From: Pseudomonas oryzihabitans
GTDB taxonomy: Bacteria; Pseudomonadota; Gammaproteobacteria; Pseudomonadales; Pseudomonadaceae
DNA length: 64,000 nt
Direction: 5' to 3'
Assembly (NCBI RefSeq): GCF_007665395.1
Contig: NZ_VDND01000001.1
Location: 806,001-870,000 of the forward strand
Shown here: piece by piece, positions 17,180-26,668 of the stretch
How the letters are laid out: every line of letters starts with the position of its first letter
Numbering within the stretch: position 1 is the first letter of the stretch
Translations under genes and position numbers: made by a program
The notes under the pieces: generated by a model
What the model saw: the letters and a program-made list of their open reading frames with translations, nothing else
Database searches by the model: none
Told to the model about the DNA's origin: nothing

Positions 17180-18067
17180 ATGCAATATCAGATCAGCCAT
17201 GCCGACCTCAAGCTCGTGCTGGCGCTGGTGCGCGGCCGTACCCTGGCGCGCGCGGCCGAGCAGTTGCAGGTCGACGTCTCCACGGTCTTCCGGGCGATTC
17301 GCAAGCTAGAGGCCAATCTGCACCTGGCGCTGTTCGACAAGACGCGCCGCGGCTACACCCCTACCCAGAGCGCCAAGGCGCTGGCCGAACAGGCCGAGCG
17401 TGCCGAGCAGGCCCTCGACGCCGCGCGGATCGCCCTCACCCAGGGCGAGAACGTGATCAGTGGCACGGTGCGCCTGACCTGTACCGACGCGGTCCTGCGC
17501 AGCCTGGTCCTGCCCGGCCTCGCCGAACTCATGCCGCGCTATCCCGCCGTCGCCCTGGAAGTCGCCACCTCGAACACCTTCGCCAGCCTGAGCCGGCGGG
17601 ATGCCGATATCGCCATCCGCCTGTCGAACGCCCCACCCGAGCACCTGGTCGGCCGCCGCCTCGGACGCAGCTCCTATGTCGTCTGCGGCCACGAGCGCTA
17701 TCGCGAAGGCTATGGCCAGGCCCCCACCGAGCTGCCCTGGATCGCTCCCGACGACTCCCTGGCGGACCATGTCTCGGTCACCTGGCTGCGCCAGACCTAT
17801 CCGAGCCTCACCGCCCGCTATCGCTGCAGCAGCATGTCGGCGGTAGGCGGCCTGGTGGGTGCCGGCCTCGGCGTGGCCGCCCTGCCCGACTTCATGATCG
17901 GCAGCCTGGACGGTGTCGAGCGCCTCGGCCCGGCGCTCGACGGCTGCGACACCGACCTCTGGCTGCTGACGCGACCGGACAACCTATCGTTGCGCTCGGT
18001 GCAGATCCTCTTCGATCAGTTGGCCGAGCTGCTCAGGACGCGAATAGGGGAGGTCTGTGCCACCTGA
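17180..18067 (+). CDS. LysR-family regulator divergent from puuA
   Basis: 295 residues. Winged helix at ~8-65 (ARAAEQLQVDVSTVFRAIRKLEANLHLALFDKTRRG, in pieces), then a periplasmic-binding-like effector domain with GTVRLTCTDAVLRSLVLPGLAELMPRYP. Start at MQYQIS (17180), with AAGGAAG about 12 bases upstream; the frame is open further upstream without homology. Divergent from puuA by 202 bp, so it is the likely controller of the gamma-glutamyl-polyamine genes, replacing the Xre-type PuuR of E. coli. Confidence 0.85.
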   Translation: MQYQISHADLKLVLALVRGRTLARAAEQLQVDVSTVFRAIRKLEANLHLALFDKTRRGYTPTQSAKALAEQAERAEQALDAARIALTQGENVISGTVRLTCTDAVLRSLVLPGLAELMPRYPAVALEVATSNTFASLSRRDADIAIRLSNAPPEHLVGRRLGRSSYVVCGHERYREGYGQAPTELPWIAPDDSLADHVSVTWLRQTYPSLTARYRCSSMSAVGGLVGAGLGVAALPDFMIGSLDGVERLGPALDGCDTDLWLLTRPDNLSLRSVQILFDQLAELLRTRIGEVCAT

Positions 18068-18196
18068 GGTGAACGCAGGACCCGCCGGCTTCGGCTCGCC
18101 CTCCGGCTCGGATTCTCGACCAGAGCGTGGGTAGCCCCGGCCCTCGACGCTGCCACGCGCCCAACCGATGGACCCTGTCACCCTTCAGCTGGGAGC

Positions 18197-19126
18197 TCAT
18201 GACCGATAGGTGCGCTGGGCGAACAAGATCAGCAGCCCTGCCGCCAGGATCAGCAGCATCCCGCCCCAGGTGAAGAGGTCCGGAACCTCCTGGAACACCA
18301 GGTAGCCCCACAGGCAGGCGAACGGCAGATAGGCGTAGTCGAAGGTGCCGATCAGCGCCGCGGGAGCGACCTGGTAAGCCCTGGCGGTCGCGGTGTTGAC
18401 GAAGACCAAGGCGACGGCGTAAAGCACGATGAAGATCAGCGCGGCCCAATCGAGTGGCTGCCAGGCCGCCAGCAGAAAGCCCGCACGGGCGGCCAAGGGG
18501 GTATCGATCAGCAGCGACGCCAGGCCGCCAGCACAGGCCGCCATCAGGAAGGCGACGTTCAAAGCCAATGCCAGGACCAGGGGGTGTTCGTTCCGACAAT
18601 GGCGGCGGGTCACCACCATGGCGAGCGCATAGAAGACCGCGCCCGCGACCGGCAACAGGGCGGCAAGGGCGAAGGCGTCCGCGCCCGGCCGCAACACCAG
18701 CACCACCCCGGCAAAGCCTAGCCCTATCGCCCACCAGCCCATGCCCGACAGGGATTCCCCACCATAGCGGGTGGAAAAGAGGGCGATGAACAGCGGGGTC
18801 GTATAGATGGCGACGGCAGCGACCGACAAGGGGATGAAGGGCAAGGCCGCGTAATAGCTCACCCACATCAGTAGGAGCAGGAGGCTTCTCAGCGCCACCC
18901 AGCGTAGGGCGGCGATACGCAGCCGGCCGCGGTGAATACGACGGACTGCCCAGCTCCCGAGCGCCGGAACGGAGAGGCAGGAAACCACCAGGAACAGCTG
19001 CCATAGCGGCAGGCGTGAACTGAAGTACTTAACCGCGGCATCGGCAAGGGAGAGGATGAAAACCGCGGTGACGATCAGGCCGATGCCCTTGCCAAGGCTA
19101 TCCCTGCGCAACTCTTCCTGGTTCAT
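18197..19126 (-). CDS. EamA/DMT-family transporter
   Basis: 309-residue inner-membrane protein with about ten hydrophobic segments in two EamA repeats (first ~8-140, second ~155-300). MNQEELRRDS at 19126 is chosen as start over the longer open frame. The sequence ALPFIPLSVAAVAIYTTPLFIALFS and FDYAYLPFACLWGYLVFQEVPD are typical of the S-adenosylmethionine/riboflavin-type DMT exporters, but substrate cannot be assigned. Convergent with the LysR gene; divergent from the NUDIX gene. Confidence 0.85.
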   Translation of the reverse strand: MNQEELRRDSLGKGIGLIVTAVFILSLADAAVKYFSSRLPLWQLFLVVSCLSVPALGSWAVRRIHRGRLRIAALRWVALRSLLLLLMWVSYYAALPFIPLSVAAVAIYTTPLFIALFSTRYGGESLSGMGWWAIGLGFAGVVLVLRPGADAFALAALLPVAGAVFYALAMVVTRRHCRNEHPLVLALALNVAFLMAACAGGLASLLIDTPLAARAGFLLAAWQPLDWAALIFIVLYAVALVFVNTATARAYQVAPAALIGTFDYAYLPFACLWGYLVFQEVPDLFTWGGMLLILAAGLLILFAQRTYRS

Positions 19127-19318
19127 GGGTAACGCCCCCTCTGCCGCTCGGATCTGGACCAGATGCCCCGCTTTAGGTGACTCCTGCACCTCGCACAGGC
19201 CTTTCGGCTCACGCATGAGATCCTGTCAGATTAACGCCTGGGACCATCAGGCGCCGATTTGCCTTTCGGACCAGCTCCCGGCACGCTGGCTCGCTCCGTC
19301 CAACACGATAGGCAGCCA

Positions 19319-19747
19319 GTGACACGGACTCTTCACATAGCCGCAGCGATCCTGCTGAACGAACGCCAGCAGATGCTGCTCGTGCGCAAGCGGGGCACTA
19401 CGGCGTACATGCAACCCGGCGGCAAGGTGGACAGCGGCGAGCAACCTCTCGAAGCCCTGATCCGGGAGCTGGAAGAAGAGCTCGGCCTGGTCATATCGCC
19501 AGCCGATGCCACCTTCGTCGGCCAGTACCAAGCGCCCGCGGCCAACGAGCCTGGCTTCACCGTCGACTGCGCGCTGTATCGGGTCGCGCTGACGTCCATG
19601 GGCCAGGCCACGCCAGCCGCCGAGATCGAAGAAGCCCTTTGGGTCTCGGTGTTGGAGCCCAGCGACCTGGATCTGGCCCCGCTCACTCGTGATCTGATCC
19701 TTCCCTTGCTGGCGCAGCAGAACGGCTCCAGTAGCGCCTCCCTCTAG
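19319..19747 (+). CDS. NUDIX hydrolase
   Basis: 142 residues when started from GTG at 19319. The complete Nudix box (G-x5-E-x7-R-E-L-x-E-E-x-G-L) occupies residues 35-57. Such enzymes hydrolyse nucleoside diphosphates linked to another group, removing oxidised nucleotides or controlling metabolites. The upstream in-frame ATG at 19259 would add 20 residues overlapping the leader; family length favours the GTG, although its ribosome site (AGGCAG) is weak. Stands alone. Confidence 0.8.
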   Translation: MTRTLHIAAAILLNERQQMLLVRKRGTTAYMQPGGKVDSGEQPLEALIRELEEELGLVISPADATFVGQYQAPAANEPGFTVDCALYRVALTSMGQATPAAEIEEALWVSVLEPSDLDLAPLTRDLILPLLAQQNGSSSASL

Positions 19748-19914
19748 GCCGGCGAGCGGGTCCGTCCAAGCGCTCGGCGGCGGAAACGCGGGTGAGGCAT
19801 TCGCCGGCGTCGCCCCCCAAGGCTCAACCACCCGGCACCGCAAGGGTGCCCTCCTCCCCTGTGCCCGCTACAATGCGCGCCTTGCCGTGCCACGCCTGAT
19901 CGAGAAGAATCGCC

Positions 19915-21930
19915 ATGTCCCTGCCCAAGCATCATCTGGAACTGCTCAGCCCCGCCCGCGACGTGGGTATCGCGCGCGAAGCCATCCTGCATGGGGCCGA
20001 CGCCGTCTACATCGGCGGGCCGAGCTTCGGGGCGCGGCACAATGCCTGCAACGAGGTGAGCGAGATCGCCGAGCTGGTGACCTTCGCCCGCCGCTACCAT
20101 GCGCGGGTGTTCACCACCCTCAACACCATCCTGCATGACGACGAGCTGGAGCCGGCGCGTAAGCTGATCCACCAGCTGTACGACGCCGGCGTGGATGCGC
20201 TGATCGTGCAGGACCTGGGCGTGCTGGAACTGGACATCCCACCGATCGAGCTGCACGCCAGTACCCAGACCGACATCCGCACCCTGGGGCGGGCCAGGTT
20301 TCTCGACCAGGTTGGCTTTTCCCAGCTGGTGCTGGCCCGCGAGCTGAACCTCAAGGAGATCGCGGCCATCGCCGCCGAGACCGAGGCGGCCATCGAGTTC
20401 TTCATCCATGGCGCCCTGTGCGTGGCCTTCTCCGGCCAGTGCAACATCTCCCATGCCCAGACCGGCCGCAGCGCCAACCGCGGCGACTGCTCCCAGGCCT
20501 GTCGCCTGCCCTACACCCTCAAGGACGAAAAAGGCGGCGTGATCGCCTACGAGAAGCACCTGCTGTCGATGAAGGACAACAACCAGAGCGCCAACCTGCG
20601 CGCCCTGGTCGAGGCGGGCGTGCGCTCCTTCAAGATCGAAGGCCGCTACAAGGACGTGGGCTACGTGAAGAACATCACCGCCTACTACCGCCAGTTGCTC
20701 GACGAGATCCTCGAAGACCGCAGCGACCTCGCCCGTGCGTCCAGCGGTCGCACGGCGCACTTCTTCGTGCCCGATCCGGACAAGACCTTCCACCGCGGCA
20801 GCACCGACTACTTCGTCACCGACCGCAAGATCGATATCGGCGCCTTCGATTCGCCGACCTTCACCGGCCTGCCGGTCGGCCAGGTGGAAAAGGTCAACAA
20901 GCGCGACTTCATTGCCGTCACCCAGGAGCCGCTGTCCAATGGCGACGGGCTCAACGTGCTGGTCAAGCGCGAGGTGGTGGGCTTCCGCGCCAACGTCGCG
21001 GAGCTCAAGGGCGAGTTCGAAGAGGACGGCGCGACGCGCTACCGCTACCGCGTCGAACCCAACGAAATGCCCGAGGGGCTGTTCCGCCTGCGGCCGAACC
21101 ATCCGCTGTCGCGCAACCTGGACCACAACTGGCAACAGGCACTGCTCAAGACCAGCGCCGAGCGCCGCATCGGCGTGCGCTGGCAGGCCGAGTTGCGTGA
21201 GGCGCGCCTGCGACTGACCGCCACCAGCGAGGAAGGCCTGAGCGTCACCGTTGCCCTGGACGGCCCCTTCGGTGCCGCCAACAAGCCCGAACAGGCGCTG
21301 GACGGCCTGCGCGATCTGCTGACCCAGCTCGGCACCACCGAGTACCACGCCCTGGACGTGGCCCTGGATGCGCCCCAGGCCTTCTTCGTGCCCAATTCGC
21401 AACTCAAGGTGCTGCGGCGCGAGGCCATCGAGCAGCTGACCGCCGCCCGCGTCGCCGCCCACCCGCGCGGCCGCCGCAAGGCCGAGACCAATCCGCCGCC
21501 GGTGTACCCCGAGTCGCACCTGTCGTTCCTCTACAACGTCTACAACCAGAAGGCCCGCGATTTCTACCATCGCCATGGCGTACAGCTGATCGACGCCGCC
21601 TACGAGGCCCACGAAGAGCCCGGCGAGGTGCCGGTGATGATCACCAAGCATTGCCTGCGCTTCTCCTTCAACCTCTGCCCCAAGCAGGCCAAGGGCGTCA
21701 CCGGCGTGCGCACCAAGGTCGCGCCCATGCAGCTGGTCCACGGCGACGAGGTGCTGACCCTGAAGTTCGACTGCAAGCCCTGCGAGATGCACGTGGTGGG
21801 CAAGATGAAGGGCCATATCCTCGACTTGCCACTGCCGGGCAGCCAGGCCGCCGCCAAGGCGCTGGCCAGCATCAGCCCGGAAGACCTGCTCAAGACCATC
21901 CGCAACAAGCCGACCGGGTATAGTCACTGA
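19915..21930 (+). CDS. rlhA: 23S rRNA C2501 hydroxylation protein (U32 peptidase family)
   Basis: 671 residues, near the length of E. coli RlhA (YdcP). The N-terminal U32 domain begins LELLSPARDVGIAREAILHGADAVYIGG; conserved cysteines lie in IHGALCVAFSGQCNIS and GDCSQACR, with more in KHCLRFSFNLCPKQ and FDCKPCEM near the C-terminus, as expected for an iron-sulfur-dependent family. RlhA works with prephenate-derived chemistry to make 5-hydroxycytidine 2501 in 23S rRNA. TrhP-type (YegQ) tRNA hydroxylases are shorter, so RlhA is preferred. SD GAGAAG. Single-gene unit with a candidate terminator at about 22003. Confidence 0.88.
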   Translation: MSLPKHHLELLSPARDVGIAREAILHGADAVYIGGPSFGARHNACNEVSEIAELVTFARRYHARVFTTLNTILHDDELEPARKLIHQLYDAGVDALIVQDLGVLELDIPPIELHASTQTDIRTLGRARFLDQVGFSQLVLARELNLKEIAAIAAETEAAIEFFIHGALCVAFSGQCNISHAQTGRSANRGDCSQACRLPYTLKDEKGGVIAYEKHLLSMKDNNQSANLRALVEAGVRSFKIEGRYKDVGYVKNITAYYRQLLDEILEDRSDLARASSGRTAHFFVPDPDKTFHRGSTDYFVTDRKIDIGAFDSPTFTGLPVGQVEKVNKRDFIAVTQEPLSNGDGLNVLVKREVVGFRANVAELKGEFEEDGATRYRYRVEPNEMPEGLFRLRPNHPLSRNLDHNWQQALLKTSAERRIGVRWQAELREARLRLTATSEEGLSVTVALDGPFGAANKPEQALDGLRDLLTQLGTTEYHALDVALDAPQAFFVPNSQLKVLRREAIEQLTAARVAAHPRGRRKAETNPPPVYPESHLSFLYNVYNQKARDFYHRHGVQLIDAAYEAHEEPGEVPVMITKHCLRFSFNLCPKQAKGVTGVRTKVAPMQLVHGDEVLTLKFDCKPCEMHVVGKMKGHILDLPLPGSQAAAKALASISPEDLLKTIRNKPTGYSH

Positions 21931-22002
21931 GGCAGCGCACCCGCCACAAGCTTCTGCGCGGACACCCAGGCGTTGGACGGCCTCACCTGAGGCCTTGCTA
22001 AG

Positions 22003-22031
22003 GCGCCTGGCGTCCCAGGGCGCTCTTTATT
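22003..22031 (+). terminator. Candidate terminator downstream of rlhA
   Basis: GCGCCTGG / CCAGGGCGC with one bulge and a CGTC loop, followed by TCTTTATT. A second hairpin GGCCTCA-CC-TGAGGCC lies just before it at 21979-21994. Confidence 0.45.
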
Positions 22032-22046
22032 GCAGGTAGGTAAGGC

Positions 22047-22817
22047 TCAGCCAGCCGCAGCAGCGCGCTCCAGGCTTTGGCTGTCGCCCCCCAGGGCGGC
22101 GGTGGCACGGGCCGCGGCCTGCAGGAGCAGCCTGCTCGCGTTGGCAACCTGGGAGTCACCGAGTCGATCGGCTGGACCCGACAGGGTCAAGGCGCCCTGC
22201 AGCTGTTGCCCTGGACCGAAAACGGGAGCGGAGACGGAGGCGATCTCCGGATCGCGCTCACCCGCCGAAGACGCCCAATAGCGCGCGGCGACGTCTGGCA
22301 GACGGCTATCGGCCAGGCGGCCGAACACCCGCAACACCTTGCCGGAGGCCCCTACTGCCAAGGGGAAGCGATCACCCTCGTGGATCGACACCTTGATGGT
22401 GCGCCGGGGTTCGACGCGGAACAGCACCACCCGGCTATCGCCCTCCTCCACATAGAAGGACGAGGTCTCCCCCGTTTCGTCCGAGAGTTCCTGCAGCAAG
22501 GGATAGAGGACGTCCCGCAGCCGAAATGACGTCTGGTAGATGGTGGCCAGGCGTGAAGGCTCGTGGCCGATGGTGAACTGGCCATCGGCCAGGCGGCGGA
22601 TGAACCCCGCCTTTTCAATGGAGCTGATCAGCCGCAGGATGGTGCTCTTGTACAGGCCCGTGCGCCGGGCGATCTCGGCCAGGGTGAGCACGCTATGGTC
22701 GGCGTCGAAGGCCCGGAGTATCGCGAAGGCGCGATCGACGGCGGCGACGCCGTCGGCGCTACTCCGGGTACTGGGTGAATCGAGGCGTGCGGAATCGGCT
22801 GAGGTCATGGCGTCCAT
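22047..22817 (-). CDS. IclR-family transcriptional regulator
   Basis: 256 residues. The N-terminal winged helix (~24-85) contains LTLAEIARRTGLYKSTILRLISSIEKAGFI (broken view), followed by an IclR effector domain (~100-245) with GETSSFYVEEGDSRVVLFRVE and VGASGKVLRVFG. Last gene of a minus-strand set with an MFS transporter, a CoA-transferase and a HMG-CoA-lyase-like enzyme, 80 bp after the MFS stop, so it likely regulates them. The paired palindromes between the lyase and the SMP-30 gene are its likely targets. MTSAD, three codons in, is an alternative start. Confidence 0.87.
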   Translation of the reverse strand: MDAMTSADSARLDSPSTRSSADGVAAVDRAFAILRAFDADHSVLTLAEIARRTGLYKSTILRLISSIEKAGFIRRLADGQFTIGHEPSRLATIYQTSFRLRDVLYPLLQELSDETGETSSFYVEEGDSRVVLFRVEPRRTIKVSIHEGDRFPLAVGASGKVLRVFGRLADSRLPDVAARYWASSAGERDPEIASVSAPVFGPGQQLQGALTLSGPADRLGDSQVANASRLLLQAAARATAALGGDSQSLERAAAAG

Positions 22818-22897
22818 CTGAGGCTATCGGCGCGAAGCCAGGCTTCGCGGTCGCGCCAGTGTAGCCCTTGACGCGACGCACCAGCCAGAACGACGTA

Positions 22898-24223
22898 CTA
22901 CCCCCGCTCCTCCTTGAGGAAGAAGCGCAGCGACCCACTCAGCAGCGCGGCGGCGAAGAGAATACAGCCCATGACCATCAGGCCCGCGGTGAAGGACTGG
23001 GTCTGTTCCTTGAGGTAGCCCATGAGCGAGGGACCCACGAAACCGCCAAAGGCGCCGATCGAGTTGATCAGCGCGATGCCGCCCGCGGCCGCCTGTCCCT
23101 TGAGGAACTTGGCGGGCAAGGTATAGAAGATGGTCTTGGCCGAGATGGTGCCGACCATCGCCAGGGTGATGCCGATGAGTGCCGGGATTAGGGCGCTCAT
23201 GTTCAACGCGAAGATCAACGCCAGGCCACCCAACACCAGCGCCAGGACCAGATTCAGGATGCCCTTGCCGGTGCGATCGACGTGCTTGGCCCAGATCAGC
23301 AGCCCCAGCGTCGAGAAGAAGTACGGGATGGCGGCGATCCAGCCGATCATCCCGAATTCGACGCCCTGGGCCTTGAGCATCTGTGGCAGCCAGATACCGA
23401 TGCCATAGGTGCCCAGGGTGAAGCTGAAGGTGATCAGGCTAAGGATCCACACCCGGGGATCTTTCAGCGCATCGCGAAAGCCGTGGTTCTCCTGGGTACC
23501 GGCACGCTCCTGCGCGATCATCTCCTTGATGGCCAGCCGCTCCTCCCCGGAAAGCCACTTGGCTTCCTCGGGCCGATTGGCGAGCACGCGTAGCGTTACC
23601 AGCCCCAGGATGCAGGCCGGCAAGCCTTCGATGAGGAACATCCACTGCCACCCTTCCAGTCCCCAGATGCCGTGCAGCTGCAGCAACCAGATGGATAGCG
23701 GGCCGCCCACCAGGAAGGAAATGGGTGTGGCCATGGTGAACCAGGCGAGGACCCGGGTGCGATAACGGGCGGGAAACCACAGGGTGAGGAAGAAGATCAC
23801 GCCCGGAAAGAAGCCCGCCTCGGCGATGCCCAGCAGCAAACGCACCGCATAGAAGCTGTAGGGACCGATCACGAAGGCGGTCGCGGCGGCGGCTATCCCC
23901 CAGGTGATCATGATCCGCGCCATCCAGAGGCGGGCGCCGAAGCGATACATCGCCAGATTGCTCGGCACCTCGCACAGGCAGTAGCCCACGAACATGATCC
24001 CGGCGCCCAAGCCGAACTGCGCGGCGGTCAGGCCTAGCGAACCGGTCATCTGCAGCGCGGCGTAACCGACGCTGGTGCGATCCAGATAGTTGAAGAAATA
24101 CGCGAGCGCGAGCAGCGGGATAAGCCGCCAGGCTGCCTTGCGCAGGGCGCGCTGTTGCAGTTCGGAAGACGTCTCTTCCGGGATAGCGGGGGCCAGGTGA
24201 GCCGGGGCCGTGGTGTTCGCCAT
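22898..24223 (-). CDS. MFS transporter, anion:cation symporter type
   Basis: 441-residue, twelve-segment major facilitator of the ACS branch (phthalate/tartrate/glucarate type). Visible markers: FNYLDRTSVGYAAL in segment 1, GFFPGVIFFLTLWFP, GGPLSIWLLQL, and RPEEAKWLSGEER in the central loop. These permeases import organic anions, which suits the neighbouring CoA-transferase and lyase. SD GAGG, with AACAACAA directly upstream, suggesting Crc/Hfq control of translation. Gap to the CoA-transferase gene is 89 bp. Confidence 0.87.
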   Translation of the reverse strand: MANTTAPAHLAPAIPEETSSELQQRALRKAAWRLIPLLALAYFFNYLDRTSVGYAALQMTGSLGLTAAQFGLGAGIMFVGYCLCEVPSNLAMYRFGARLWMARIMITWGIAAAATAFVIGPYSFYAVRLLLGIAEAGFFPGVIFFLTLWFPARYRTRVLAWFTMATPISFLVGGPLSIWLLQLHGIWGLEGWQWMFLIEGLPACILGLVTLRVLANRPEEAKWLSGEERLAIKEMIAQERAGTQENHGFRDALKDPRVWILSLITFSFTLGTYGIGIWLPQMLKAQGVEFGMIGWIAAIPYFFSTLGLLIWAKHVDRTGKGILNLVLALVLGGLALIFALNMSALIPALIGITLAMVGTISAKTIFYTLPAKFLKGQAAAGGIALINSIGAFGGFVGPSLMGYLKEQTQSFTAGLMVMGCILFAAALLSGSLRFFLKEERG

Positions 24224-24235
24224 GACGATACCTCG

Positions 24236-24243
24236 TTGTTGTT
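24236..24243 (-). promoter_or_regulatory. AACAACAA motif at the MFS ribosome binding site
   Basis: Read on the minus strand, AACAACAA immediately precedes CGAGG and the ATG of the anion transporter. AANAANAA next to the ribosome site is the target form of Hfq/Crc in Pseudomonas catabolite repression. Confidence 0.55.
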
Positions 24244-24312
24244 TTTGTGTAGGTCTGAGATCGGTTCGGCGAGACCGTGTCGATGGCTCCCCACGCTCGC
24301 CGACGACCCCGT

Positions 24313-25515
24313 TCAGCTGCTACGGATGGTGCCGTTCCCGGCCAGCTCATCGATATCGGCAGCGGTATAGCCCAGCTCCTCCAACAGGCTCCTGGAGTGG
24401 CTGCCGAGCGCGGGGACGTCCAGGCGGGTACCGAAGCGTTCCCCGTTCATTTCGATGGGCAGCATGGGTACCTTCACGGCTCCGCCGGAGGGCAGCGACA
24501 CCTCGGCCATGCCACCGGAGGCCAGCAGATGGGGATCGTCGACCAGATCCTGTGGCCGCTGGATCGGCGAGAATGGCAGGCCGGCCTGTTCGCACAGCGC
24601 CATCACCGTCTGCTTGTCCAGGCGGGCGATCCGCTCGCGGATCACCGGTAACAATTGCTCGCGGGCCTGGACGCGCTGATTGTTCCGCGCGAACGCCGGA
24701 TCCTGGGCCCACTCCGGGAAATCGAAGGCCGTACAGAAGGCCAGCCATTGACTGTCGCTCACCACGCCCAGGAACACCTGCTCATCCGCGTCGCGGGTAT
24801 CGAAGACGTCGTAGACCGCCCAGGCGGAGATCCGATTGGGCATCGGCGCCGCGGCCTGGCCGGTGACCGCGTTCTGCATCATGTGCTGCGCGACCAGGAA
24901 GGCCGAGTTCTCGAACAGCCCGGTCTGGACGAATTGGCCGCGGCCGCTGGTGCCACGTTGCAGCAAGGCGGCCAGGATGGAGATGGCACTGAACATGCCC
25001 CCCATGACATCGTTCACCGAGGCACCGGCGCGTAGCGGTCGCCCGACCGGCCCCGTCATGTAGGCCAGCCCGGTCATCATCTGCACCACTTCGTCGAGTG
25101 CCGTCCGGTTCTGATAGGGCCCAGGCAGGAAACCCTTCATCGAGCTGTAGATGATGTCCGGCTTGATCGCCTTTATCTGCTCGTAGCCGAGCCCCAGCTT
25201 GTCCATGGCACCGGCACGGAAGTTCTCGGTCACGACGTCAGCCGTGGCGATGAGCTTCTTCACCGCGGCGAGGCCTTCCGGCGATTTCATATCGACCGCG
25301 AAGCTCTTCTTGTTACGGTTGTAGGTCATCCAGTAGCCGGCGCCCGAGCCCATCAGGCGACGGGTGTTATCGCCCTCGGGCACCGGCTCGACCTTGATGA
25401 CCTCGGCCCCGAGATCCGCCAGTACCAGGCCGCAGGTCGGGCCCATCACCATATGGACGAATTCGATGACCCGGATGCCGGCCAGCGGCAGTTTGTTTTC
25501 CGCCGTGACGTTCAT
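24313..25515 (-). CDS. CaiB/BaiF-type (class III) CoA-transferase
   Basis: 400 residues. Transfers CoA between organic acids in the cytoplasm. Motifs: GIRVIEFVHMVMGPTCGLVLADLGAEVIKVE at the N-terminus (split form), YNRNKKSFAVDM, and ALDEVVQMMTGL carrying the expected catalytic aspartate followed by Q. Start MNVTAEN overlaps the stop of the upstream lyase gene by four bases, so the two are translationally coupled. The coupling suggests activation of a 3-hydroxy-3-methyl type dicarboxylic acid to its CoA ester, which the lyase then splits. Confidence 0.87.
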   Translation of the reverse strand: MNVTAENKLPLAGIRVIEFVHMVMGPTCGLVLADLGAEVIKVEPVPEGDNTRRLMGSGAGYWMTYNRNKKSFAVDMKSPEGLAAVKKLIATADVVTENFRAGAMDKLGLGYEQIKAIKPDIIYSSMKGFLPGPYQNRTALDEVVQMMTGLAYMTGPVGRPLRAGASVNDVMGGMFSAISILAALLQRGTSGRGQFVQTGLFENSAFLVAQHMMQNAVTGQAAAPMPNRISAWAVYDVFDTRDADEQVFLGVVSDSQWLAFCTAFDFPEWAQDPAFARNNQRVQAREQLLPVIRERIARLDKQTVMALCEQAGLPFSPIQRPQDLVDDPHLLASGGMAEVSLPSGGAVKVPMLPIEMNGERFGTRLDVPALGSHSRSLLEELGYTAADIDELAGNGTIRSS

Positions 25516-26453
25516 ACCGCCTCCCGTGCATAGGTGAAGTTCTTGCCGACGCCGGCATCGGGGATGAAACCGTAGAGGGTTTCGCCGGGCAGTCCCCGCT
25601 GGAGCCATTCCCGCGCCGCGACCAGGCGCTCGAGGTCCACGCCAGTGCGCAGCCCCATGGCTTCGAGCAGGTACACCAGGTCTTCGGTCACGATGTTGCC
25701 CGAGGCGCCCGGCGCGTAGGGGCAGCCGCCAAGGCCACCCTGGGAACCATCGAAGGTGGTCACCCCCGCCTCCAGGGCCGCCACGACATTGGCCAGGCCC
25801 TGCCCGCGGGTGTTGTGAAAATGCGCGCTGCCGGCCCGTTGACCAACTTCCGCCTTGAGCCGGATGAACAGCCGGCGCACCTGCACCGGTGTCGCGTAGC
25901 CCACGGTGTCCGACAGGCCAATCTCGTCGACACCGAGCTCGGCCATCCGCTGGGCCATACGCAGGCATTCATCGTCGGTGACCACGCCCTGGAGGGTGCA
26001 GCCGAACGCGGTGGAAAGGCCGGCTTCGATTTCGATGGTCGGATAACGCTCGTTGCGTAACGCGACGACGGCCCGTACCTCGTCGGCTACCTGAGCATGG
26101 GTCTTGCGGATGTTCGACAGCGAGTGCGGCTCACTCACGGAGATCGGCAGCGTGACTTTGTGGACACCCGCTTCGAAGGCGGCCTGGGCGCCTTTGAGAT
26201 TCGGCACCAGCGCCGTGACGTGCAGCCCCGGCAGCGTCAGGGCGTGGGCCACGACCTCGGCGCAATCCGCCATCTGCGGCAGGAGCTTCGGGGAGACGAA
26301 GGAGCCTACTTCGATCTCGCGCAGGCCGGAGGCGGCCAGGGCGCTTATCCAGTCACATTTGAGCGCGGTCGGCATGGTCGCCTTCACACTCTGTAGGCCG
26401 TCACGTGGCCCTACCTCGCTCACGAGGACATCGATGTCTGGCTGATTGCTCAT
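25512..26453 (-). CDS. Hydroxymethylglutaryl-CoA lyase family protein
   Basis: 313 residues, DRE-TIM fold. VSEVGPRDGLQSVK near the N-terminus holds the metal-binding Asp, AHFHNTRGQGLANV the paired histidines, and GGLGGCPYAPGASGN the HMGL signature cysteine. Family reaction: cleavage of 3-hydroxy-3-methylglutaryl-CoA (or citramalyl-like CoA esters) into acetyl-CoA and a keto acid. Start chosen at MSNQPD (26453), with GAGAG upstream. First gene of the operon lyase, CoA-transferase, MFS, IclR. A leucine-degradation role is less likely because no isovaleryl-CoA or methylcrotonyl-CoA genes are present. Confidence 0.87.
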   Translation of the reverse strand: MSNQPDIDVLVSEVGPRDGLQSVKATMPTALKCDWISALAASGLREIEVGSFVSPKLLPQMADCAEVVAHALTLPGLHVTALVPNLKGAQAAFEAGVHKVTLPISVSEPHSLSNIRKTHAQVADEVRAVVALRNERYPTIEIEAGLSTAFGCTLQGVVTDDECLRMAQRMAELGVDEIGLSDTVGYATPVQVRRLFIRLKAEVGQRAGSAHFHNTRGQGLANVVAALEAGVTTFDGSQGGLGGCPYAPGASGNIVTEDLVYLLEAMGLRTGVDLERLVAAREWLQRGLPGETLYGFIPDAGVGKNFTYAREAV

Positions 26454-26527
26454 GGTGATTCTCTCTGCGGATGGAGAGCCCGTTGGAACCGTCAGGCGAT
26501 TGAGGCGAGCCCAGATCGGCAAACGTG

Positions 26528-26562
26528 TTCTGTCAGGCAGAATATTGTTCTGTTTTCAGTAT
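26528..26562. promoter_or_regulatory. Paired palindromic operator A (lyase side)
   Basis: Perfect TTCTG-TCAGG-CAGAA at 26528-26542, followed exactly 20 bp later by a degenerate copy TTCTG-TTTT-CAG (26548-26559). The pair lies 75 bp upstream of the lyase start. Its arrangement mirrors operator B. Confidence 0.6.
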
Positions 26563-26668
26563 CTGCCTCGGCCATTCGATCTGTCAATGCACGTCCATCG
26601 CGGCATCGGATCGGACTTTTCGGTCGATGTGCAGGGGGTTGACAGTCGAACCGATTGGCGCAAGATTG

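Noticed and set aside
19744..21927. 727-codon open frame opposite rlhA
   Set aside because: Lies antisense to a clear RlhA gene, has low-complexity composition typical of GC-rich antisense frames and no family resemblance.
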